DNA from: Thermodesulfobacteriota bacterium
GTDB lineage: Bacteria; Desulfobacterota; Desulfobacteria; Desulfobacterales; RPRI01
Length of the DNA stretch: 11,671 nt
Assembly: GCA_030836965.1 (NCBI GenBank)
Contig: JAUPLM010000231.1
Coordinates: 1-11,671 of the forward strand
Direction of reading: 5' to 3'
Part shown: one piece after another, positions 6,127 to 11,671 of the stretch
Numbering within the stretch: the first letter of the stretch is position 1
How the letters are laid out: every line of letters begins with the position of its first letter
Notes under the pieces: generated by a model
The model's input: the letters and a program-made list of their open reading frames with translations, nothing else
Database searches by the model: none
Told to the model about the DNA's origin: nothing
Translations under genes and position numbers: made by a program

Positions 6127-6630
6127 ATGCTGACTGAACTCGAAAAAAAGATTATCGCTTCTATACAGGGAGACATCCCTGTTGTTAAGCGTCCTTACGC
6201 TAAAATTGCAAAACAGCTTGATATTACCGAAGAGATCCTCATAGAAACCCTTAAAAAGCTCAGTGAAAAAGGAGTGATAAGGCGATTCGGCGCAACCCTT
6301 CGTCACCAGAACTCGGGATTTGAATCGAATGCCATGGCGGCATGGAAAGTTGAAGAGGAGCGTGTCGAAGAGATAGGCAAAAAGCTCGCGTCCTTCAGGC
6401 AGGTTTCACACTGTTACAGGCGCAATCCCACCAGGAAATGGCCTTATAATCTCTATACAATGGTTCATGCCAGAGACGAAGAATCATGCAGGGAAACTGT
6501 CCGCAAGATGGCGGAAGCAACTTCCATTGAGACCTATGCAATTTTATTCAGCCGCCGTGAACTTAAAAAAACATCCATGAAATATTTCTCAACAGATAAT
6601 AGTGACGATCCGGTAAAAAGTCATATGTGA
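6127..6630 (+). CDS. ahbB: Siroheme decarboxylase, AhbB-type subunit (Lrp/AsnC-like)
   Basis: A 167-residue protein. Residues 1-55 form an Lrp/AsnC-like winged helix (RPYAKIAKQLDITEEILIETL, then KGVIRRFG). Residues about 60-150 are the ferredoxin-like fold, with the family motifs LRHQNSGF (58-65), VSHCYRR (93-99) and WPYNLYTMVHA (105-115). In sulfate reducers and methanogens AhbA and AhbB together decarboxylate sirohaem at C12 and C18 to 12,18-didecarboxysirohaem, the first step of the alternative haem route. The RFGATLRH and HCYxR segments fit AhbB better than AhbA. No ahbA, ahbC or ahbD is in the window; AhbA may be encoded elsewhere or this may act as a homodimer. The last eight residues (DDPVKSHM) are encoded by the inverted-repeat element at 6603 and are probably not ancestral. 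Translation probably begins at the ATG of a leaderless message. Confidence 0.88.
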   Translation: MLTELEKKIIASIQGDIPVVKRPYAKIAKQLDITEEILIETLKKLSEKGVIRRFGATLRHQNSGFESNAMAAWKVEEERVEEIGKKLASFRQVSHCYRRNPTRKWPYNLYTMVHARDEESCRETVRKMAEATSIETYAILFSRRELKKTSMKYFSTDNSDDPVKSHM

Positions 6631-6795
6631 ACGGATTTGAGATTTTTGGGAAATAGATTTTTAGATCCCTGAGCGTTAAAAATCACAAGGCTTTGAGGGC
6701 GTCAGCCCAAACCTTCTTGTGATTTAGCGAAGTGATTTTAAAATCCCCAAAAAGCTCATTAAGTAAGCATATTTTGACTTTTTACGAAATCGTCA
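6603..6795. repeat. 193-bp nested palindromic (MITE- or REP-like) element
   Basis: Outer ends 6603-6623 and 6775-6795 are inverted copies matching at 18 of 21 positions, including perfect GTAAAAAGTCA/TGACTTTTTAC. A second arm pair, 6638-6650 (TGAGATTTTTGGG) and 6746-6758, matches at 12 of 13. An inner hairpin pairs AAATCACAAG (6680-6689) with CTTGTGATTT (6716-6725), and its loop pairs GGGC with GCCC. No open reading frame of size and no clear target duplication is seen. It covers the 3' end of ahbB and most of the spacer before the radical SAM gene. In RNA it would fold into one long hairpin and could block 3' decay or attenuate transcription. Confidence 0.8.
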
Positions 6796-6820
6796 ATGGT
6801 TGGTTTGACTCTTTTCACAA

Positions 6821-8161
6821 ATGATTTCAGACACCCCAAACATCCTGCTCGTCAACCCGTGGATACACGATTTTGCGGCCTATGATTACTGGGCAAAACC
6901 GATAGGTCTTCTCTATCTTGCATCCATTTTAAGAGAGCACGGATGCAATGTAAAATATGTTGACTGCCTGAACAGGTTTCATCCGGGTATAAAAAAACAT
7001 ACTGCATCCAAAACAGACGGAAGAGGCTCATACCTGAAAACTCCGATTCCGAAACCCGAAGGGCTTGAAGATATTCCGAGAAATTATTCAAGATACGGGA
7101 TTTCGGAAGAATTGCTCCGAAAAGACCTTTCGGAGATTTCAAAACCCGATGTCATTCTTGTTACCTCCCACATGTCATACTGGTATCCGGGCCTCTTTGA
7201 GACAATAAGGGTTCTCAGGGACGCTTTTACTTCGGCGCCGCTTCTTCTCGGAGGCATATACGCGACTCTATGCCATGATCATGCGGTCAAATATTCAGGC
7301 GCAGACAGAGTTTTTCCCGGAGCAGGTGAAAAATTCATCCTTGACATTATAAAAGGATATACCGGATTTTCCGCTGATATGAAATTTGATCCTGAAGAGC
7401 TTGATTCCTATCCCTACCCCGCATTCGATCTTGAAAGCGGAATCGCGTTTGTCCCGATACTTACTTCACGGGGCTGCACTTTCTCATGTTCATACTGCGC
7501 ATCCCGTTTCCTTGTCCCCAAACGGATGCTCAGATCTCCGGAATCGGTCATAAATGAAATCAGATACTGGCATGAAAAATATAAAGTTGAAGATTTTGCC
7601 CTGTACGACGACGCATTTCTTACGGACGCCGGAAGCCACGCGGTTCCTATCCTTGAAGGAATAATCGGTGCAGGAATCAAACTCCGGTTTCATACTCCGA
7701 ATGCGATCCACATAAGAGAGATAACGAAACAGACTGCGGATCTCATGTTTAAAGCCGGCTTTCAGACAGTAAGGCTCGGGCTTGAAACAACATTGTTTGA
7801 TAAAAGAAGCGGCCTGGACCATAAGGTTTCCGAAGCCGAATTCCATCAGGCCGTCTTATTCTTAAAAGAATCCGGATTTACAAAAAATCAGGTCGGAGCT
7901 TATCTGCTTGCCGGTCTCCCGGGTCAGGATACCGGATCCATTATAGAATCCATAAAAACGGTAAAAGAAAACGGAATAACTCCGATACCAGCATACTACT
8001 CCCCTATCCCCCATACCGGTCTCTGGGAAAAGGCTCTTTTAAGCTCAAGATATGATCTGAAAAAAGATCCGGTATTCACAAACAACGCTATATTCCCATG
8101 CAGCAACGAACGGTTTTCATGGGAAATTATCTCGCTGCTGAAAAAACTTTCGGCAGAATAA
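6821..8161 (+). CDS. B12-binding-domain-like radical SAM protein
   Basis: A 446-residue cytosolic enzyme. Residues 7-180 form a Rossmann-like domain of the cobalamin-binding type (NILLVNPW, PIGLLYLASILREHG, PDVILVTSHMSYWYPG, LLLGGIYATL), but the DxHxxG motif that binds the cobalamin base is absent, so any B12 would bind base-off or not at all. Residues about 205-440 are a radical SAM barrel with CTFSCSYC (219-226; cluster ligands Cys219, Cys223, Cys226), a YDDAFL segment, GLETT and AGLPGQ. Such enzymes cleave SAM at a [4Fe-4S] cluster and methylate or rearrange substrates; this one's substrate is unknown. It is not AhbC or AhbD, which lack the N-terminal domain. An in-frame TGA at 6806 limits the start to 6821, yet no Shine-Dalgarno is visible. 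The spacer upstream is mostly the palindromic element, so the gene may depend on read-through from ahbB. Confidence 0.87.
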   Translation: MISDTPNILLVNPWIHDFAAYDYWAKPIGLLYLASILREHGCNVKYVDCLNRFHPGIKKHTASKTDGRGSYLKTPIPKPEGLEDIPRNYSRYGISEELLRKDLSEISKPDVILVTSHMSYWYPGLFETIRVLRDAFTSAPLLLGGIYATLCHDHAVKYSGADRVFPGAGEKFILDIIKGYTGFSADMKFDPEELDSYPYPAFDLESGIAFVPILTSRGCTFSCSYCASRFLVPKRMLRSPESVINEIRYWHEKYKVEDFALYDDAFLTDAGSHAVPILEGIIGAGIKLRFHTPNAIHIREITKQTADLMFKAGFQTVRLGLETTLFDKRSGLDHKVSEAEFHQAVLFLKESGFTKNQVGAYLLAGLPGQDTGSIIESIKTVKENGITPIPAYYSPIPHTGLWEKALLSSRYDLKKDPVFTNNAIFPCSNERFSWEIISLLKKLSAE

Positions 8162-8236
8162 ATGTGGTCAGGGCGGATGACCGTTATAAATCTTAACATA
8201 CTGTAATTAATGCTTTTATATAAATATCGCGGATAC

Positions 8237-8265
8237 TTGATATTTTTTTTATAAAAGCCGATAAT
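8237..8265 (+). promoter_or_regulatory. Sigma-70-type promoter of the bactofilin gene
   Basis: TTGATA (8237-8242), a 17-bp spacer rich in T, and GATAAT (8260-8265). Each hexamer differs from consensus at one base. Transcription would begin near 8272, about 73 bases before the bactofilin ATG. Confidence 0.6.
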
Positions 8266-8344
8266 ACCTTTTGCTATTTGCAAACAGGCCTGCTACAAAA
8301 AAATCGGACATCGGACAGGAAAAATTATAACCGGGGATTCTGGT

Positions 8345-8806
8345 ATGAAAAAGACAAATGACATCGCCTTGCTTGGAGAGAAAACAGCTTTCGAAGGAAA
8401 GCTCTCTTTTAACGGAACTTTAAGAATTGACGGCCGATTCAAAGGCGACATATCTTCCGACGGAACACTTGTGATAGGAGAACAAGGAATTGTTGAAGCC
8501 AATATCAATTCCGGCATTGTAGTAATAAGCGGCGAGGTTCACGGCAACATAAATGCGGGTTTCAGCATTGAAATTCTGGCTAAAGGCAAAGTTTACGGAA
8601 ACATCTTCACGCCATCGCTGATTATCCATGAAGGAGTGATCTTCGAAGGCAGCTGCAGGATGGATAATACAAATAATGCCCCATCAAATGAATTACCGGA
8701 ACAGACCCAGGATAAAAAAGGATTGATTAAATTTTTCCCGTCAGGGAAAAATAAGGAAGAAATAGAAAAAAACACGGAAGCGGAGGAGCAGGTTCGTTAT
8801 TCATGA
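8345..8806 (+). CDS. Bactofilin-family cytoskeletal protein
   Basis: A 153-residue protein with the bactofilin (DUF583) core at about residues 8-105: LLGEKTAFEGKLSFNGTLRI, DGRFKGDISSDGTLVIG, GIVEANINSGIVVISGEVHG, NINAGFSIEILAKGKVYGNI and a last turn ending IFEGSC. The recurring G-x-I/V steps about every 16-18 residues build a right-handed beta-helix that polymerises without nucleotide. The tail (about 107-153) is hydrophilic and charged, likely disordered, as in most bactofilins. These filaments act at the inner membrane as scaffolds for envelope synthesis, polarity or chromosome positioning. There is no transmembrane segment. Start: GGGGA ends 7 bases before the ATG. No M23 peptidase or other usual bactofilin partner is adjacent; the CRP-family gene follows after 93 bp and could be separate. 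Confidence 0.92.
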   Translation: MKKTNDIALLGEKTAFEGKLSFNGTLRIDGRFKGDISSDGTLVIGEQGIVEANINSGIVVISGEVHGNINAGFSIEILAKGKVYGNIFTPSLIIHEGVIFEGSCRMDNTNNAPSNELPEQTQDKKGLIKFFPSGKNKEEIEKNTEAEEQVRYS

Positions 8807-8908
8807 TATTCATGTAAAAACTTGATTTTCATATTATCTTCGTCGCCTCAGGAATCTTTGCTGGTGAATGGCTTTTTACGATAACGTTATTAAAGTAAGG
8901 TGTTTACT

Positions 8909-9568
8909 TTGAAACAGGCAGGAATATTAAAAAACATCCCTATATTCTCATGTCTTCATGATGATGAACTTTATGAACTTACCAATGTCGCAATCAAAAA
9001 ATCATTCCTCAAAAACACCATTCTGATCAGTGAAGGAGACAGTACCGATTCTCTGTACGTCGTTTGCAGCGGTAAGGTTAAAGCGATTATAACCGACGAG
9101 CACGGGAAGGAGGTCATCCTTTCGATTTTCGGCCCTGGAGAATATTTTGGAGAACTCGCATTCATTGACGGGGAGCACAGATCTGCAAGCATAATTACAA
9201 GGGAACCCACCGAGGTTCTTATTATTTCAAGAGACGGATTGAGAGATATACTGTCATCAAACCCCAATCTCGCTTTTAATCTGCTTGTCGGAGTCGTAAA
9301 AAGACTCAGGGAGGCTACAAAGCAGATTGAAGGCCTCGCTCTCATGGATGTATACGGCCGCGTTGCAAGGCTCCTGGTCCACCTGGCAAAATCACAGGGG
9401 GAAAAACACATAATTGAAGAAAAGCTGACCCATCAGGAGATAGCCAATATGACTGGTTCATCAAGAGAGATGGTAAGCCGTATATTCAAAGATCTTATAG
9501 CCGGGGGATACATCAGCGTTGAGAACAAGCTTATAACCATCAATAAGTCTCTCCCCTACTCCTGGTAA
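8909..9568 (+). CDS. CRP/FNR-family transcription regulator
   Basis: A 219-residue regulator of normal family length. The cyclic-nucleotide-binding fold spans about residues 10-125; its phosphate-binding cassette reads GEYFGELAFIDGEHRSAS, keeping Gly-Glu-Leu and Arg-Ser of the cNMP-binding type. A long dimer helix follows (about 118-145), then a helix-turn-helix LTHQEIANMTGSSREMVSRI (173-192), close to the E. coli CRP recognition region. The FNR-type N-terminal cysteine set is absent, so it does not sense oxygen through that cluster; a cyclic nucleotide or another small ligand is likely. Start: the TTG at 8909 has AGGTG 6 bases upstream; a GTG at 8900 would add three residues but overlaps that sequence and has no site of its own. 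Possible operators lie at 8881-8890 and 8895-8907. Target genes cannot be named from the window. Confidence 0.9.
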   Translation: MKQAGILKNIPIFSCLHDDELYELTNVAIKKSFLKNTILISEGDSTDSLYVVCSGKVKAIITDEHGKEVILSIFGPGEYFGELAFIDGEHRSASIITREPTEVLIISRDGLRDILSSNPNLAFNLLVGVVKRLREATKQIEGLALMDVYGRVARLLVHLAKSQGEKHIIEEKLTHQEIANMTGSSREMVSRIFKDLIAGGYISVENKLITINKSLPYSW

Positions 9569-9682
9569 CCCGGAAACTTGCCTGTGTCCGGCAATCTTCT
9601 CATGATTGACATTACATATGTACCGGTTTCGCCTTTCCGGACCCCGGCACAGCATCTCTTTTGAATACCGCCCTCTTATTAA

Positions 9683-9711
9683 TTGACACCTATCCATTTT
9701 TTTCATAATAA
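9683..9711 (+). promoter_or_regulatory. Sigma-70-type promoter before the second [4Fe-4S] gene
   Basis: A consensus TTGACA (9683-9688) is followed at 17 bp by TAATAA (9706-9711); AATAAT one base later gives an 18-bp spacer. Transcription would begin near 9718, about 64 bases before the ATG. The -10 is AT-rich and several registers are possible. Confidence 0.5.
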
Positions 9712-9781
9712 TGCATGAAAGTATTGTAATTGATTCCGGATATTTCACAAAATAATAAAACATACACTCAGGGGCGCAGGA

Positions 9782-10777
9782 ATGAGCGACACATCTTCTT
9801 ACAGGGTATTCGCAGAACGCATGATGCAAAAAGATTCGGAGCTGATCCCGGAAATTCTCCGGTGCATGATAAATGATGACCAGGCAAAGCTTCTTGTATC
9901 ACTTCCCGGAACATCGGATGAAATGGCCGCAAAATTAAACCGTCCCGTTGATGATATAGAATCCGGCTTAAAGGATATGTTCATAAAGGGACTTGTATTT
10001 AAAAAAGTAAAAGGCGGAAAAACAATCTGGCGCCCGCCCGTTCATCTGGCCCAGTTTCACGACGGCACCATTCTCTGGCCCGGAGCTCCTCCCGAATTTT
10101 ATGATCTGTGGCGGGATTACATGGATAAGGAATGGCCGCAGCTTGCCCATGTTCTGGTAAATTTCATGCCGCGCCCGTTCACGCGGGTCATCCCGGTTGG
10201 CAAATCCGTCGAAACCGGCAAGGTACAGGTTCTTGCCCCTGAAAACATAAGAGAGATCATAAAATCATCGAGCCGCATAGCCGTCACAAAGTGTACCTGC
10301 CGCCTGACAATGCGGAAATGCGACGCTCCGGTTGAGGTATGTCTTCAGATCAACCGCGGAGCCGACTACACGCTTGAACGGGGAACAGGGCGTGAAGTCA
10401 CAAAGGAAGAGGCTCTCGATATTATAACCAGGACCGAGGAAGCCGGGCTCGTGCATGTGACAATGAACAAGGCCGGGGTCGGTCATTTCATATGCAACTG
10501 CTGCGGCTGCTGCTGCCAGTCTTTCACCCTTCTGATTTCAGACCGGCTGTCATTATGCGATCCCAGCCGTTACCGGCCGAAAGTGGATCCGCAGGCATGT
10601 CTTTCATGCGGCACCTGCGAAGAACGATGCTGGTTCGATGCTGTCAGAGTGGACGAGAAGAGCATTGCCGTTGTAATCGAAGACAAATGTCTCGGATGCG
10701 GACAGTGCGCAACAGGATGTCCTGAAAAAGCTATAACCATGATAGAAATAAGGGAACCCGGTTTTATTCCGGAGTAA
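9782..10777 (+). CDS. Second winged-helix-like, cysteine-rich [4Fe-4S] protein (paralogue of the gene at 2143)
   Basis: A 331-residue soluble protein with the same plan as the gene at 2143. Residues about 33-90 resemble a winged helix (SDEMAAKLNRPVDDIESGL, then KGLVFKK). Then come RVIPV (135-139), shared with the paralogue, CTCR (171-174) with Cys180 and Cys187, the block TKEEALDIITRTEEAGLVH, CNCCGCCC (238-245, six cysteines in eight residues), Cys259, and a C-terminal ferredoxin: CLSCGTCEERCW (273-284) and CLGCGQCATGCP (303-314). Two [4Fe-4S] clusters are near certain in the C-terminus; the earlier cysteines probably hold more. One ferredoxin motif ends C-W instead of C-P. Start: AGGGG ends 7 bases before the ATG. 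It lies 240 bp before an acyl-CoA ligase, in line with a role in electron flow linked to acid activation or beta-oxidation, but this is inference. Function unknown to me. Confidence 0.87.
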   Translation: MSDTSSYRVFAERMMQKDSELIPEILRCMINDDQAKLLVSLPGTSDEMAAKLNRPVDDIESGLKDMFIKGLVFKKVKGGKTIWRPPVHLAQFHDGTILWPGAPPEFYDLWRDYMDKEWPQLAHVLVNFMPRPFTRVIPVGKSVETGKVQVLAPENIREIIKSSSRIAVTKCTCRLTMRKCDAPVEVCLQINRGADYTLERGTGREVTKEEALDIITRTEEAGLVHVTMNKAGVGHFICNCCGCCCQSFTLLISDRLSLCDPSRYRPKVDPQACLSCGTCEERCWFDAVRVDEKSIAVVIEDKCLGCGQCATGCPEKAITMIEIREPGFIPE

Positions 10778-10862
10778 CAATCTTCGGAAGGGTTCGGGGA
10801 TTCGAGGGGTCAAGGGTTCAAGTGATTGTTGTTCTTGATTAGTTGTTTATCTTTGTCGCTAA

Positions 10863-10884
10863 TCCGCCAATTATCGTTGGCGGA
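10863..10884. repeat. Perfect hairpin in the spacer after the second [4Fe-4S] gene
   Basis: TCCGCCAA (10863-10870) pairs with TTGGCGGA (10877-10884) over a 6-base loop. A run of six T follows only about 15 bases later, so it is a weak candidate for termination. Upstream, 10785-10825 holds loose GGGTTC/GGGTCAA repeats. Confidence 0.6.
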
Positions 10885-10940
10885 GAAGTCACTGAATAAT
10901 TTTTTGTGTCTTTGTGACCTTGCGGCAACTATTTTCGATT

Positions 10941-10990
10941 CACGATCAACAATCCACGATCAACCCTTCGATATTCGAAGTTCGATATTC
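10941..10990. repeat. Two successive 14-bp-period direct repeats
   Basis: CACGATCAAC occurs at 10941-10950 and 10955-10964 (period 14); TTCGATATTC occurs at 10967-10976 and 10981-10990 (period 14). The perfect palindrome CTTCGA-TAT-TCGAAG lies at 10966-10980. The block ends just before the Shine-Dalgarno of the acyl-CoA ligase. Just upstream, TTTGTGTC and TTTGTGAC repeat around 10904-10919. Nothing in this 240-bp spacer looks like a gene. Confidence 0.7.
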
Positions 10991-11017
10991 ATTTTTTTAT
11001 ACGGAGGAGATCAATCA

Positions 11018-11671
11018 ATGCCCATAAGAGATTTTCAGAATATTCATGAGATGCTCAAGGAAACGGTCGACAGGCACCCTGATGAACCTGCCTATAAATG
11101 GTTCACCGGCCCCGGACAGCTGGAATCGTTAACCTGGAGCCAATTCTATGAGCAGGTCAAACAGGTATCAAAAAGCCTGATTGCGCTTGGAGTAAAAAAG
11201 AACGACAAGGTCAATATCTTAAGTTACACATGCTTAAGATGGGTGCTGTCGGATTTCGGTATAACGACCATAGGCGCGTGTACCGTAGGCATCTACCAGT
11301 CCAACCTGCCGAAGGATTGCGAATATATTATAAATCATTCTGATGCAGTAGTAATATTTGCCGAAGACGAAATACAGTTGAACAAACTGCTCGGCATAAG
11401 AAAAAATATTCCCAACATCCGAAAAGTTGTGCTCCTGAGGGGAAATTACGCAAAGGATGACTGGGTAATAAGCTTCGAGGAGTTTATGGCGATCGGGAAA
11501 GATGTTCCCGACAATGAATTCAAAAAAAGGGTCAATGACGTAACTCCTCTCAATCCGGCAGGCATAGTCTATACTTCCGGGACTACCGGCGTTCCCAAAG
11601 GCGCCGTCCTAACCCATGACAATATCACTTTTACGGCCCAGTCGGTATATCTGAGCACCAACATCCTGGAC
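11018..11671 (+). CDS. AMP-forming acyl-CoA synthetase (long-chain fatty-acid CoA ligase type), N-terminal part
   Basis: The first 218 residues of an ANL-superfamily ligase that runs past the window end; full family length is about 550-640. Seen: an opening MPIRDFQNIHEML, PDEPAYKWF (21-29), LTWSQFYEQV (39-48), a GVKKNDKVNILSY core strand (58-70), WVLSDFGITTIGACTVGIY (75-93) and the P-loop-like ATP motif YTSGTTGVPKG (185-195). It activates a carboxylic acid, probably a fatty acid, to acyl-AMP and then acyl-CoA for beta-oxidation or lipid synthesis. The WxLSDFGI and GIY(Q/P) segments match the FadD15/FAA1-like long-chain branch more than short-chain or aromatic ligases; the binding pocket lies outside the window, so chain length is undetermined. 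Start: a strong GGAGGAGA ends 7 bases before the ATG. The second [4Fe-4S] gene lies 240 bp upstream. Confidence 0.93.
   Translation, partial: MPIRDFQNIHEMLKETVDRHPDEPAYKWFTGPGQLESLTWSQFYEQVKQVSKSLIALGVKKNDKVNILSYTCLRWVLSDFGITTIGACTVGIYQSNLPKDCEYIINHSDAVVIFAEDEIQLNKLLGIRKNIPNIRKVVLLRGNYAKDDWVISFEEFMAIGKDVPDNEFKKRVNDVTPLNPAGIVYTSGTTGVPKGAVLTHDNITFTAQSVYLSTNILD

Noticed and set aside
8223..8250. AATATC...GATATT stem followed by a run of T after the radical SAM gene, as an intrinsic terminator.
   Set aside because: The stem is only 6 bp, has a 10-base loop and almost no G-C. The same bases make a better promoter (TTGATA and its spacer). Weak termination cannot be excluded.
8971..9411. A 146-codon reverse-strand frame opposite the CRP-family gene.
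   Set aside because: Lies wholly inside a clear regulator gene, with Ser/Arg-rich, motif-free translation and no ribosome binding site.
9731..9744. TTGAT-TCCG-GATAT upstream of the second [4Fe-4S] gene, as an FNR-type site.
   Set aside because: Only the left half-site fits TTGAT-N4-ATCAA; the right half does not, and it lies downstream of the likely transcription start.
10863..10884. Perfect 8-bp hairpin as a terminator for the second [4Fe-4S] gene.
   Set aside because: It is not directly followed by a T run; the T stretch begins about 15 bases later. Listed as a repeat only.

Overview
The window (moderate GC, dense genes, every supported gene on the + strand) most resembles a chromosomal stretch from an anaerobic, sulfate-reducing or syntrophic member of the Desulfobacterota. 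The case rests on an AhbB-type siroheme decarboxylase (alternative haem pathway), two related cysteine-rich [4Fe-4S] proteins, a B12-binding-like radical SAM protein and a FadD-type acyl-CoA ligase. The assignment is inferred from gene content; no marker gene for taxonomy is present.

Layout. 1-3971 is a run of closely spaced genes: the 3' end of mtnA (methionine salvage), a PhzF-family isomerase-like gene, a shikimate-kinase-family gene, a 49-codon remnant of a nitroreductase overlapping it by an ATGA junction, a winged-helix/[4Fe-4S] protein and a SAM methyltransferase. The run ends in a strong intrinsic terminator whose stem includes the methyltransferase stop codon. 4036-4773 encodes a secreted NlpC/P60-like cysteine peptidase. 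4781-6095 is an adaptive-response module: a match to the Ada box, a TATAAT promoter with a poor -35, and a full-length Ada protein carrying an unusual 4 x 12-bp in-frame tandem repeat. 6092-6630 is ahbB, whose best promoter places the transcription start at the ATG (probable leaderless mRNA). Its last eight codons lie inside a 193-bp nested palindromic element with 21-bp inverted ends. 6821-8161 is the radical SAM gene. 8345-9568 holds a bactofilin and a CRP/FNR-family regulator. 9782-10777 is the second cysteine-rich [4Fe-4S] protein, and after 240 bp of repeat-rich spacer an acyl-CoA synthetase runs off the end of the window.

How they fit together. The Ada box and ada gene form a plausible self-contained methylation-damage sensor and response. 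AhbB links the region to haem synthesis from sirohaem. The two [4Fe-4S] proteins share an N-terminal winged-helix-like region, a CxC...C...C motif, a CNCCxC-type cysteine knot and a C-terminal 2[4Fe-4S] ferredoxin domain. They are the least explained proteins here and the best candidates for undescribed biology: a redox-sensing or electron-transfer family, one copy of which precedes an acyl-CoA ligase. No CRISPR array, tRNA, rRNA, complete insertion sequence or recognisable defence system was seen.
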